Shown one piece after another: positions 6,304 through 13,559 of a stretch of DNA of 16,263 nt. Below the pieces are notes generated by a model. That model did no database searches. It was not told where the DNA came from and worked only from the letters and a program-made list of their open reading frames with translations. A program made the translations under genes and the position numbers. The DNA is taken from NCBI GenBank assembly GCA_937973575.1, contig CALJKH010000032.1, forward strand, positions 1 to 16,263, written 5' to 3'. Position 1 is the stretch's first letter; each line of letters opens with the position of its first letter. This DNA is from an uncultured Solirubrobacterales bacterium (GTDB taxonomy: Bacteria > Actinomycetota > Thermoleophilia > Solirubrobacterales > Solirubrobacteraceae).

Positions 6304-6723
6304 ATGAAGATTTCGAAAGCTCTCATGGAGGAGATCCTCGTGCATGCACGCGAGGAGTTCCCAAATGAATGCTGCGGTCTGGTTGCCTCCAAGGACGGTG
6401 AGGTTGTCAAGGTTTTTCCAACGACCAACCTTGCCGCTAGCCCGCTTCGGTACGAGATTGATCCAATGGAGCAGCTCAAGATCGAAGAGGAGATCTGGGA
6501 TCAGGGCTGGGACTTAGGGATCATCTACCACTCGCATACCCGGAGTGACCCAGTTCCCTCGGAGACGGATCGGAACCTGGCGTTCCACCCAGACGCGATC
6601 TACATGATCGTTGGACTAATGGGGTACGACCCCAGCGAAGACCCCCTCGGGCAGCCGGCTGATGTACGCGGCTGGTTCATCCGCAGCGGCGTGTCTGAAC
6701 AAGCCAACCTCGAAGTCGTATAA
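6304..6723 (+). CDS. mec: Mec-type JAMM (Mov34/MPN) zinc metallopeptidase
   Basis: The product is 139 aa, a single JAMM domain. The metal site is complete: H76-S-H78-x7-S86-x2-D89, with catalytic E22 in N-E-C-C-G. The D-G-E...T-N-L-A-A-S-P-L-R-Y-E-I-D stretch and E-Q-L-K match the M. tuberculosis Mec pattern. In that pathway Mec hydrolyses the bond between Gly-Gly of CysO and the newly attached cysteine, releasing free cysteine and recycling CysO. Here the same activity would also remove the genome-encoded terminal Cys of the carrier. It is preceded by tatA (7 nt gap) and followed by the DUF2007 gene (2 nt gap), so it lies in a three-gene operon. The function is well supported by family and context. 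Confidence 0.92.
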   Translation: MKISKALMEEILVHAREEFPNECCGLVASKDGEVVKVFPTTNLAASPLRYEIDPMEQLKIEEEIWDQGWDLGIIYHSHTRSDPVPSETDRNLAFHPDAIYMIVGLMGYDPSEDPLGQPADVRGWFIRSGVSEQANLEVV

Positions 6724-6725
6724 CC

Positions 6726-6938
6726 ATGGCTGAAGGACTGGTGAGGGTCGCAGTCGCCCGTAACCAGCCTGAGGCTGAGATGCTTGCAGCGCGACTTGAG
6801 TCAGCGGGTATCCCCAGCCTCCTGATCCGTTCAGGAGGCGCCGATGTACCGGACTTTCTAGCTGCTGGGCCTCGCGATGTGATGGTTCCGGCGTCAGCCG
6901 AAGCTGACGCCAGGGAACTACTCGGAACCTCGGGCTAA
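6726..6938 (+). CDS. DUF2007-like small protein
   Basis: The product is 70 aa and soluble. It has the pattern of the DUF2007 family (putative signal-transducing proteins): V-R-V-A-V-A at the start, E-A-E-M-L-A-A-R-L-E-S-A-G-I-P helix and turn, and a closing D-V-M-V-P strand followed by A-D-A-R-E-L-L. These ferredoxin-like small domains often bind peptides or act as regulators, but no biochemical role is established. It starts 2 nt after the mec stop, so it is translationally coupled to mec. It ends 3 nt before the convergent DUF1802 gene, with no room for a terminator. Confidence 0.75.
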   Translation: MAEGLVRVAVARNQPEAEMLAARLESAGIPSLLIRSGGADVPDFLAAGPRDVMVPASAEADARELLGTSG

Positions 6939-6941
6939 AGG

Positions 6942-7568
6942 CTAGACGAGAACTGCTGCACGTTGGCGGCGGGTGGCGCGCTCAACGATGCCACCGATGT
7001 GAGCTGCTGCGTGCTCAAACTCGCCGTCAGCAAGGACTGGTGTGCCCTCGAACGGAAGCTCGCGTGAGATCTCTGCCCAGCTGCTGCCGTTGAAGTACTC
7101 ATCGCCTACGCGCACTGTTACAGGGCGAGGGATGCGATGCGTACGAAGGAGTACAAGCTGGAGTGGATCACGACGGCGCCATGCCAGACGACGCTCTGCG
7201 TAGTCATTAGCCCAGACATGGAAAGGTGCGAGCTCGTTAAGGATGCGGCGATCGTTGATCGTCCAAGTCTGTACTGCCTCTGCCCATGCGCGGATGCGGA
7301 TGCGGTCTGGCTGCGGAAGGTGACCTTCGGGTGAGATCTCTACCGGGGCTGGCTCGCCGTCAGTCCAAACGCCTTCTTCCATTGCGCGCTCAAGCTCCGG
7401 GCGGTGGCTTTCGCGGACAAGGTCTGTGCGGTGGAAATCAAAGGTGGGGTAGAGGAAGAAACGCTCATGCTCGAAATCCTGAATGTCGCCACTGCGAAGG
7501 GTTAGGAGTTGCTCGCCCTCTGCGAGTGCTCGAACTGTGACCGACCATTCCTTGAAAGCAATTGGCAT
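6942..7568 (-). CDS. DUF1802 family protein
   Basis: The product is 208 aa. The start, with F-K-E-W, A-L-A-E-G-E-Q and L-L-T-L-R-S-G-D-I, followed by H-E-R-F-F-L-Y-P-T-F-D-F-H, is the hallmark of DUF1802. It has no signal peptide or membrane segment. A central W-A-E-A-V-Q-T-W and later L-L-R-T-H-R-I-P-R-P-V segment also fit the family. Function is unknown; the basic, aromatic composition would suit nucleic-acid or nucleotide contact but that is speculation. ATG 7568 follows an AGGAA-like site. A TATAAA sequence on the minus strand (7599-7594) could be its -10 element, without a clear -35. Confidence 0.82.
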   Translation of the reverse strand: MPIAFKEWSVTVRALAEGEQLLTLRSGDIQDFEHERFFLYPTFDFHRTDLVRESHRPELERAMEEGVWTDGEPAPVEISPEGHLPQPDRIRIRAWAEAVQTWTINDRRILNELAPFHVWANDYAERRLAWRRRDPLQLVLLRTHRIPRPVTVRVGDEYFNGSSWAEISRELPFEGTPVLADGEFEHAAAHIGGIVERATRRQRAAVLV

Positions 7569-7781
7569 GTGGATTCCTGAGGTAATTGGGGGATTTATAA
7601 GGAAGTACGTCCGCCAGCTGTGCTAGCTGGGAACTGCGGCGGCGTGGATGCCAGTCTTACTGATGTGCGCGGAAAACGCAAGGTTTTGCCGCAGTCCCGT
7701 GATGAAAGTCACAGTTCTGACGCAAAAAGGAGGATGAGTCCCGGGTCACCTTCTCTCGGCAGACCCGGATCTCTCCTCTTC
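7569..7781. other. Intergenic region with three inverted repeats
   Basis: This 213-bp gap between two minus-strand genes has no supportable ORF. It holds a perfect 6-bp inverted repeat with a 5-nt loop (7614-7630), a hairpin of nine pairs with one bulge (7669-7692), and a perfect 7-bp repeat CCGGGTC/GACCCGG (7741-7747 and 7762-7768). The last, on the minus strand, lies just after the stop of the zinc-ribbon gene and is followed after about 12 nt by a TTTTT run, so it may be that gene's terminator. TATAAA at 7594-7599 (minus) may promote the DUF1802 gene. Confidence 0.4.
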
Positions 7782-8216
7782 TTAAGCAGCTGACGCGAGG
7801 TTGTGCTCGGTAACAGCTAGGTGCTGATGTGATGGGCAATACCCGTTGTGTGCCAGCGGTACTCGTTGGCAAGCAGTACCCCGCCGCGTTGTTGCGCGAC
7901 ATTGAATTGGGTTGCCGTTGAGGTCATAGCCCGTCTTTGGAAGACGAGTCACGTACTGCTCGGCGACTGCCATATGACGATCCACTGTCTCCCACACCCG
8001 GCGCTGCGCATTGATCGGGAAGTAGGCACGGATCTCACAGAACAACGTCTTTGCTGGCTTCGCGAAGTACTCACGATCGTGCATCAGGCGCTCAAGGTTT
8101 TCCTCGCATGCCTTCAACACCCGTAGGTGATTCGTCCCGTCAACATCCCCATAACGGTCGGGCAAAATGTCCGACGCGACCGACCTGTAGATAGAACGAC
8201 TGACTTCGTAGAGCAT
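7782..8216 (-). CDS. Small protein with C-terminal zinc-ribbon-like C-x9-C-x10-C-x2-H motif
   Basis: The product is 144 aa. The first 95 residues are helical-looking and contain a possible dimer or nucleic-acid surface but no recognised domain. Residues 106-130 form C106-x9-C116-x10-C127-x2-H130 with the inner pattern C-R-A-T-T-R-R-G-T-A-C and G-Y-C-P-S-H. This spacing is like the short treble-clef motifs seen in DUF5763-type and phage-like small proteins (C-x-A-x-T-x2-G-x2-C...Y-C-x2-H), which probably bind zinc. ATG 8216 is preceded by a purine-rich GGAGGGGG site. It follows nadB on the same strand by 57 nt and may be co-transcribed, though no link to NAD synthesis is evident. Function is unknown. 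Confidence 0.7.
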   Translation of the reverse strand: MLYEVSRSIYRSVASDILPDRYGDVDGTNHLRVLKACEENLERLMHDREYFAKPAKTLFCEIRAYFPINAQRRVWETVDRHMAVAEQYVTRLPKTGYDLNGNPIQCRATTRRGTACQRVPLAHNGYCPSHQHLAVTEHNLASAA

Positions 8217-8273
8217 GTCCCGATCCCCCTCCTGGAATCAGAACCCCGGTATGCCGACTGTAACAACGGGTAT

Positions 8274-9770
8274 CTACAGAAGTTGCGCGGGGGCGGCCAT
8301 ACCCACATCAGATTCCGATGGATCCCAAGGAACCATGGATGATTCACCGTCGGGTGAGAGCGATGAGTGGTGGCCATCAAGAGCTTGCTCTGTATCCGGG
8401 AAGTCGCTTCGGCGATGCGCTCCGCGCGATTCCTCACGGGTAAGTGCGGACTTGGCAACGATGCGAGCCAATGGATGGGGGTCCTCCAAGAGGAGCTCAA
8501 GACCGGCTTCGTTGCGGACAAGGCCAGCGTTGGTCCACAACGCTTTGCGCGTTTCGGGTGAAGGCATGATCGGCCCGTCACACTCGACCTGTTCCGCCTT
8601 GCTATTGCTGGAGCTCGTGGAGTTGAGGCTTGCCAAGGCTGCGCGCCGACCAAAGACAAAGCACTCGGTCAGGGAGTTAGAGGCGAGGCGGTTGGCCCCG
8701 TGGAGCCCCGTGCAGGCAGTTTCGCCAATCGCAAAGAGCCCAGGAAGTGTCGATTGGCCCTGAAGATCGGTCTGGATTCCACCCATCACATAGTGAGCTG
8801 CTGGTGCTACGGGTACTAGCTCGCTGGCGGGGTTGATGCCACAGGCCTCCAGTGACTCGACCACATTCGGGAAGAGCTTTGGGTCAACCGACCGCATGTC
8901 AAGTGCCACTGAGTCGGTGCCTGAGTCGATCATCCTCTGGTGGATCGCTATTGCGACCTCGTCGCGCGGGGCGAGTTCGTCAACGAATCGCTGGCCATCG
9001 GCGTCGACAAGAGTTGCCCCTTCACCACGAATTGCCTCGGTGATCAGCATTCCATCGCGGTCGCTCCCGTCGGCCAATGCGGTCGGGTGGAACTGAACCA
9101 TCTCCAAGTCCGCGAGTGTGGCACCGGCTGCGTGGGCAACGACCATGCCGCGTCCAACGGTTCCAAGCGGATTGCTAGTCCTCATCCACATCGCAGCTGC
9201 CCCACCGGTAGCGAGGATGACCGCCCGTGACTCAATCCGCTCACCATTGGCGAGATGGACCCCGCGGCACGCATGCCCGTCTGAGAGCAGAGCATCAACT
9301 CTTGTGCCTTCAAGGACAGTGATCAGATGCGATTCCGCTGCCCGGGCAGACAAGGCCCGGGTAATACGCCGGCCGGTTGCAGCACCGCCAGCGTGGACGA
9401 TCCTGCGCCGGCTGTGGCCACCCTCAAGCCCTAGAGCAGGCCTTCCGTGGCGGTCCCGGTCCCACGCCACGCCGAGAGAAGTTAGGTCGCGCAGGACGAG
9501 GTTGGCCTCAGCGCAGAGCACTCGGGCAGACGCGATCCGGCCAGCTCCCCGGCCTGCCTTAAGTGTGTCGTCGAGGTGAATCGCCGGGCTGTCGTCGGCT
9601 GCAAGAGCTACCGAGAGGCCGCCTTGAGCCCAGAAGCTGGCCGATTCAGCAAGCGGCATGGCGCTAATCAGAGTCACCGTCGCCCCAGCATCAGCAGCAG
9701 TCAGGGCTGCGTAGAGCCCTGCGGCACCGGCGCCAACGACGATCAGGTCGCTACGGGCGGGGGAAGACAT
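8274..9770 (-). CDS. nadB: L-aspartate oxidase
   Basis: The product is 498 aa. It is a flavoprotein of the succinate dehydrogenase/fumarate reductase group that oxidises L-aspartate to iminoaspartate, the first step of de novo NAD synthesis. Seen are the FAD dinucleotide motif G13-A-G-A-A-G18, S-F-W-A-Q-G-G (45-51), H-A-G-G-A-A-T-G-R (126-134), Q-F-H-P-T (226-230), T-E-A-I-R-G-E-G (244-251), P-R-D-E-V (268-272), H-Y-V-M-G-G (326-331) and G-L-H-G-A-N-R-L-A-S-N-S-L-T-E (355-369). The C-terminal helical domain retains R-E-E-S-R-G-A-H and R-S-D-F-P, followed by a polar tail of about 40 residues. nadA and nadC are not in the window. Start ATG 9770 has a GAGG site. The glycosyltransferase gene ends 53 nt upstream on the same strand. 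Confidence 0.95.
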   Translation of the reverse strand: MSSPARSDLIVVGAGAAGLYAALTAADAGATVTLISAMPLAESASFWAQGGLSVALAADDSPAIHLDDTLKAGRGAGRIASARVLCAEANLVLRDLTSLGVAWDRDRHGRPALGLEGGHSRRRIVHAGGAATGRRITRALSARAAESHLITVLEGTRVDALLSDGHACRGVHLANGERIESRAVILATGGAAAMWMRTSNPLGTVGRGMVVAHAAGATLADLEMVQFHPTALADGSDRDGMLITEAIRGEGATLVDADGQRFVDELAPRDEVAIAIHQRMIDSGTDSVALDMRSVDPKLFPNVVESLEACGINPASELVPVAPAAHYVMGGIQTDLQGQSTLPGLFAIGETACTGLHGANRLASNSLTECFVFGRRAALASLNSTSSSNSKAEQVECDGPIMPSPETRKALWTNAGLVRNEAGLELLLEDPHPLARIVAKSALTREESRGAHRRSDFPDTEQALDGHHSSLSPDGESSMVPWDPSESDVGMAAPAQLL

Positions 9771-9823
9771 ACCTCAACGCTACTCGCCATTGGGCTAGGG
9801 CGTGCGCTCTGGCGCGGACACAC

Positions 9824-10753
9824 TCAGCTTGATGCGAGTGCATTCCGCCAGGCTGCGACTACAGCTGCGGCGCATGAGTCCGACGACCAGCGGCTTGCGG
9901 ATGCAGCTCCGCCAACGGTATGCGGGAGGCTCGAAAGTCGCTTTGCCTCCGAGATCCAACTTGATTCGTCCCAGTCGAGGGCGCTGGCGCCTTCTACGCC
10001 GACAAGGGCATCGGCAGCGATCCCGTTGTTGGTCGTGAGCACTGGTGTCTCGCAAGCAAGCGATTCCAGTAGAGCGAGGCCAAAGCCCTCGCGGTCGGAC
10101 GGGATTAGGACTAGGTCTGCGGAGTTGAGCCACTTGGCGACCTGGTCCGGAGGCGTCTTGCCCAGTGTTAGAAGCTTGGCCCCATTGGCTGCTGCGACGG
10201 TGCGCGCCCTGTCAGCACGCTTCTCGGGGCGGTCAGGGTTGCTTGGGAGCAGAAAGATCAGGTCGTTGGCTGAGAGGCCAAGCTCCGTGCGAGCGACCAT
10301 CTTGTCCGACGGCTGGAAGCGGTCAAGGGCGACACCGCAGGGGAGGACCGAGATCTTTCCGCGTGTCCTGTCCGATGGGACAGAGGCGGCCAATTCGGCT
10401 GATGCGGCCGCTGGCAAGTTGATGAAGCGGAGTGCCGCGAGGGAAATCTTCCGGCTTCGAGGGTGAGCAAGGTCAGTCCCATGGAATGTCACAGCTCTGA
10501 CCTTCGCTTTTGCAGCTAGAGCAACCCATGCGGAAAGACCGAAGTGAGCGTGGACAACGTCGTAGGTGGTTCCTCTCCGGCGGGCCAGCGCAACTGCGGC
10601 CTTTAGATACGCGATCGGGCTGCCGCCGCGGAAATGAAAGACGTCAACATCCTCGCCGGCTCGACGCAGGGCATCAACCTGATCGGAGACAAAGATTCCA
10701 TGCGCTGGAAGCTCCGCAGTGGGCCACATGTTGGTTACGACTAGTGCTTTCAA
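9824..10753 (-). CDS. GT4-family glycosyltransferase
   Basis: The product is 309 aa with a GT-B fold. The N-terminal half opens with a V-V-T-N-M-W-P-T strand and has D-V-V-H-A-H (65-70) and F-H-G-T-D-L (90-95). The C-terminal half has L-P-C-G-V-A-L-D-R-F (137-146), the donor-phosphate residues R-P-E-K-R (175-179) and the retaining GT4 signature E222-G-F-G-L-A-L-L-E230. Such enzymes transfer sugars from nucleotide donors to lipid or polysaccharide acceptors, usually for the cell envelope; acceptor and sugar cannot be told. It is shorter than the 350-400 aa common for GT4. Start TTG 10753 follows a GGAGAGG-like site; no ATG gives a complete N-terminus. It diverges from the Flp pilin gene across 163 bp. 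Confidence 0.88.
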   Translation of the reverse strand: MKALVVTNMWPTAELPAHGIFVSDQVDALRRAGEDVDVFHFRGGSPIAYLKAAVALARRRGTTYDVVHAHFGLSAWVALAAKAKVRAVTFHGTDLAHPRSRKISLAALRFINLPAAASAELAASVPSDRTRGKISVLPCGVALDRFQPSDKMVARTELGLSANDLIFLLPSNPDRPEKRADRARTVAAANGAKLLTLGKTPPDQVAKWLNSADLVLIPSDREGFGLALLESLACETPVLTTNNGIAADALVGVEGASALDWDESSWISEAKRLSSLPHTVGGAASASRWSSDSCAAAVVAAWRNALASS

Positions 10754-10872
10754 ACCTCTCCGAGCCTACCCCCGCAAAAGTCGATTGGGGAAGGGTGCAG
10801 CACTTTGTCCTCCGGATTGGCGCAATTAGGGCGAGACATTTGCGGCTTTGCTTGCGAGCCTCGCTTAGTGGC

Positions 10873-10895
10873 CTGACTCTGCAGGTCACTGACTC
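10873..10895. repeat. 7-bp direct repeat upstream of the pilin gene
   Basis: CTGACTC occurs at 10873-10879 and 10889-10895, 16 bp apart start to start, 22 bp before the pilin start. The spacing is near one and a half helical turns. It might be a regulator site, but short repeats arise by chance. Confidence 0.25.
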
Positions 10896-10916
10896 AGTTC
10901 AAGAAAAGGGGAGGCG

Positions 10917-11156
10917 ATGATCTACTCAGTTTCAGCAAGGACACATCTAATTGGAGTCCGGGCATGGCAGCGGATAGCAGGACGCTTGAGGGAGGAACGG
11001 GGTCAAGGGACAGTCGAATATGTGGCCTTGATCCTTTTGGTCGGCGCTGTTCTCGCTGGCGTGGTGGCCGCGACGAAGGGCAAGCAGTTTGGGGCCAGTG
11101 GTATTGCCGAGGCGATTGTGAAGCAGATGAAGAAGGCGCTGGACACCGTGCAGTGA
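10917..11156 (+). CDS. Flp/Tad-type pilin-like protein
   Basis: The product is 79 aa. A basic 29-residue leader ends at G29, followed by Q-G-T-V-E34-Y35 and a hydrophobic helix (about 36-53). Glycine at -1, glutamate at +5 and tyrosine at +6 are the class III prepilin peptidase signature of Flp pilins, giving a mature peptide of about 50 residues with a lysine-containing tail. Flp pilins assemble into Tad pili for adhesion. The leader is long for the family. No tad assembly genes or prepilin peptidase lie nearby, so this is an orphan pilin gene that relies on a machine elsewhere, or a membrane peptide of similar design. ATG 10917 follows AGGGGAGG, whose core lies 2-5 nt upstream. Confidence 0.8.
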   Translation: MIYSVSARTHLIGVRAWQRIAGRLREERGQGTVEYVALILLVGAVLAGVVAATKGKQFGASGIAEAIVKQMKKALDTVQ

Positions 11157-11193
11157 GGCCTCAGATCTGCCGGTTCGGTCAGACTGCCCCCTG

Positions 11194-12042
11194 ATGGGAG
11201 CAACGCCCAATATCGATCAACCGATCGCCGTCTTTGACTCAGGAGTTGGCGGTCTGACCGTGCTTCACGAGCTCCTCGTCAGCTTGCCCGGGGAGGACTA
11301 CATCTACCTCGGTGACACTGCTCGGTTCCCTTACGGAAGTCGAAGCACCGACGAACTCAGAACATTCGCTGCTGAGATCGCTGCCCAGATGCTGTCGCGC
11401 GGGACAAAGCTCCTGGTTATCGCTTGCAATTCAGCGACAGCTGCAGCGCTGGCTGATCTACGTGCCCGCCTGGTCGCTGCAGGGTCTGAGGTTGGAGTAA
11501 TTGGAGTTATTGAGCCTGAGTCAGTTCTTGCTGCCGCTGCCACGCGCAATGGACGGATTGGCCTGCTGGCCACGACAGCAACGGTTGAAAGCGGTGCCTA
11601 TGAGCGAGCCGTCTCACTTGCTGATCCCCACACCAAAGTTGTGTCGGTTGCATGTCCCGACCTTGCACCTGTAATTCAGGAAGGTTCGGCGCTCGATGAT
11701 CAAGTGGTCTCGATGGTGCGGGGCTATTGCGAGCCGCTGAAGGCGGCTGAGGTTGACACAGTCGTTCTTGGCTGCACTCACTACCCACTTGTCCGCCCAC
11801 TACTTCAACGGACCTTGGGTCCCGATGTGAGGATCATCACCTCGGGTGATGCCGTCGCTCGCCGGGTCGAGCACGCTCTCTCAATAGCTGGACTGCTCCG
11901 TCCCAAGGGCGGGCCTGAAGGAACCTATGAATTCACATGTACCGGTGACTCGGAAGCCTTCCGGGAGGTAGGTGAGCGCTTCCTCCAGCTTCCGCTGGGT
12001 AAGGTCGCCACAACCAACCTCGACTGCGGAGACTTGACCTGA
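11194..12042 (+). CDS. murI: Glutamate racemase
   Basis: The product is 282 aa. It interconverts L- and D-glutamate for peptidoglycan synthesis using two cysteine acid-base residues. Both are present: C78 in I-A-C-N-S-A-T-A and C194 in L-G-C-T-H-Y-P-L, with D15 in F-D-S-G-V-G-G and L-G-D-T-A-R-F-P-Y-G (39-48). Length is normal. The enzyme is cytosolic. The ATG is at 11194 and the stop at 12040-12042 is one nucleotide before the rph start, so the two are translationally coupled. The murI-rph-rdgB order is common in bacteria. Confidence 0.95.
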   Translation: MGATPNIDQPIAVFDSGVGGLTVLHELLVSLPGEDYIYLGDTARFPYGSRSTDELRTFAAEIAAQMLSRGTKLLVIACNSATAAALADLRARLVAAGSEVGVIGVIEPESVLAAAATRNGRIGLLATTATVESGAYERAVSLADPHTKVVSVACPDLAPVIQEGSALDDQVVSMVRGYCEPLKAAEVDTVVLGCTHYPLVRPLLQRTLGPDVRIITSGDAVARRVEHALSIAGLLRPKGGPEGTYEFTCTGDSEAFREVGERFLQLPLGKVATTNLDCGDLT

Positions 12043-12043
12043 C

Positions 12044-12766
12044 ATGAGCGGACCACGAAACGACGGACGTAACCCAGACCAACTGCGCCCAGTGACTATC
12101 GAGCCGGGCTTTGTGGGAACAGCTGCTGGGTCAGCCTTGATCACCTGCGGTGGGACTCGAGTTATCTGCACAGCGTCAATTGAGGAAAAAGTTCCGCGCT
12201 GGATGTTCGGATCAGGCAGGGGCTGGGTAACTGCTGAGTACGGAATGCTTCCCGCGTCAACTGGTGATCGCAAGAAGCGCGACAAGGGCAAGCAGGATGG
12301 TCGCGGCATTGAGATTCAGAGGCTGATTGGCCGTGCTCTCCGCTCGGTGGTCGACCTCGACAAGCTCGGCGAGCGAAGCATCTGGATTGACTGCGATGTC
12401 CTCGAGGCCGACGGCGGTACGCGATGCGCGTCAATCACCGGTGGGCACGTTGCTCTAGAGCTGGCTCTCAAGGGCCTGCGTGAGAGCGGCGAGCTCGATG
12501 TCGATCCGATCACCGACGGTGGCGTCGCAGCTGTGTCCTGCGGGATCGTCGATGGAGTTCCACTCCTTGACTTGGATTATTCAGAGGACTCAACCGCTGA
12601 GGTTGATGCGAATGTCGTTATGACGGGTGCTGGCGGCCTTGTTGAGGTTCAAGCCACGAGTGAGCGGATGCCGCTCTCACGTGCCCACCTTGACGACCTC
12701 CTTGAGCTCGGGGCGACTGGTATCGACGAGCTCCTCAAGGCCCAGGCTGCTGCAATCGGCAAGTGA
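12044..12766 (+). CDS. rph: Ribonuclease PH
   Basis: The product is 240 aa, the usual size. RNase PH is a phosphate-dependent 3'-5' exoribonuclease that trims tRNA 3' ends and forms a hexameric ring. The sequence shows the opening R-N-D-G-R, the strand with T-R-V-I-C-T-A-S-I, the M-L-P-A-S-T loop, R-G-I-E-I-Q-R-L-I-G-R-A-L-R (87-100), the catalytic region D-C-D-V-L-E-A-D-G-G-T-R and D-L-D-Y-S-E-D. The stop codon overlaps the rdgB GTG start in GTGA (12763-12766). Confidence 0.96.
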   Translation: MSGPRNDGRNPDQLRPVTIEPGFVGTAAGSALITCGGTRVICTASIEEKVPRWMFGSGRGWVTAEYGMLPASTGDRKKRDKGKQDGRGIEIQRLIGRALRSVVDLDKLGERSIWIDCDVLEADGGTRCASITGGHVALELALKGLRESGELDVDPITDGGVAAVSCGIVDGVPLLDLDYSEDSTAEVDANVVMTGAGGLVEVQATSERMPLSRAHLDDLLELGATGIDELLKAQAAAIGK

Positions 12767-13338
12767 CGCAGCGAAAGCTCGTTCTAGCCACGCGTAACGA
12801 CCATAAGGTCAGGGAGTTCCAGCGGCTTCTTCCGGGAGTTGAACTTGTTGGGCTTCCGGACGGGGTTGAGCTGCCCCCTGAGGATGGCGATACTTACGCT
12901 GCGAACTCGCTAGGTAAGGCCCGTGCGGCTGCTGCTGCGACGGGGATGGACTCAATCGCTGACGACTCTGGAATTGAGGCCGCTGATCTCGGAGGAAAGC
13001 CAGGGATTTACTCAGCGAGGTTTGCGGGTGAGGACGCCACGGACGAGGAGAATCTCGCCCTCCTAGAGGCCCAAGTGCGCCCCGGCGGAGTACTTGAGTA
13101 CGTCTGCGCAATTGCGTTTGTTGGTGCCGATGGAACGGAAGATGTGCTCGAATCGCGGTGCAAAGGCCGAATGGCCGCCCAACGCTCTGGTAACAGAGGA
13201 TTTGGTTATGACCCGGTCTTTGTTCCCGACGAGGGGGACGGGGTTATGACGATGGCTGACCTAGCTGATGATCAGAAGGATCGGATCAGCCACCGGGGAC
13301 TTGCTGCATCGCTCCTTCGCGAGTACCTCTCAAAGTAA
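12763..13338 (+). CDS. rdgB: XTP/dITP diphosphatase (RdgB/HAM1)
   Basis: The product is 191 aa from GTG 12763, overlapping the rph stop by four bases. It hydrolyses non-canonical purine triphosphates (XTP, ITP, dITP) and so cleans the nucleotide pool. Motifs are L-A-T-R-N-D-H-K near the N-terminus, A-D-D-S-G-I-E (66-72, catalytic Asp), G-I-Y-S-A-R-F-A-G (81-89), G-F-G-Y-D-P-V-F and I-S-H-R-G near the C-terminus. It is the last gene of the murI-rph-rdgB operon and converges with a short minus-strand ORF 32 nt downstream. Confidence 0.95.
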   Translation: MTQRKLVLATRNDHKVREFQRLLPGVELVGLPDGVELPPEDGDTYAANSLGKARAAAAATGMDSIADDSGIEAADLGGKPGIYSARFAGEDATDEENLALLEAQVRPGGVLEYVCAIAFVGADGTEDVLESRCKGRMAAQRSGNRGFGYDPVFVPDEGDGVMTMADLADDQKDRISHRGLAASLLREYLSK

Positions 13339-13370
13339 GCCCTGAATCCCCTTTAAAATCAGGAGATTCG

Positions 13371-13535
13371 TCAGGAATCGTCGTGCGGTGACTCGCCGAA
13401 GATGTTGACGGATGCCGCCAAACCAACCGCGACACCGATCCAGCCGTAGCCCTGATAGCCGCTGATAAAGAGGATCGCCGCAGTCGCCGCGGAGGCTAAA
13501 ACTGCGAACAACCAGGCTGCTCGTTCAAGGGTCAT
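13371..13535 (-). CDS. Short two-helix membrane protein, hypothetical
   Basis: This ORF of 54 aa starts at ATG 13535 and ends at TGA 13371-13373. After M-T-L-E-R-A-A-W come two hydrophobic segments (about 8-24 and 31-46), separated by S-G-Y-Q-G-Y-G-W, and a polar end G-E-S-P-H-D-D-S. This is how a small helical-hairpin membrane protein looks. No Shine-Dalgarno is visible; CAGAAT lies seven bases before the ATG on the minus strand, so a leaderless mRNA is possible. It fills most of an otherwise empty 294-bp gap and is convergent with rdgB and divergent from the HU gene. The coherent amphipathic pattern supports a real gene, but homologues cannot be checked here. Confidence 0.55.
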   Translation of the reverse strand: MTLERAAWLFAVLASAATAAILFISGYQGYGWIGVAVGLAASVNIFGESPHDDS

Positions 13536-13559
13536 GAAGACAATTCTGTCCGTATGTCC

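Noticed and set aside
7657..7902. Minus-strand open frame of 81 codons
   Set aside because: Overlaps the zinc-ribbon gene in another frame and extends into a gap with hairpins; no ribosome-binding site or motif.
8114..8659. Minus-strand open frame of 181 codons overlapping nadB and the zinc-ribbon gene
   Set aside because: It is an alternate frame over two supported genes with no recognisable motif.
8215..8763. Plus-strand open frame of 182 codons
   Set aside because: Antisense shadow of nadB, whose FAD and substrate motifs are intact; composition is Arg/Ser-rich noise.
9576..10466. Plus-strand open frame of 296 codons
   Set aside because: Runs antisense across both nadB and the glycosyltransferase and their gap; no domain, and both true genes have full motifs.
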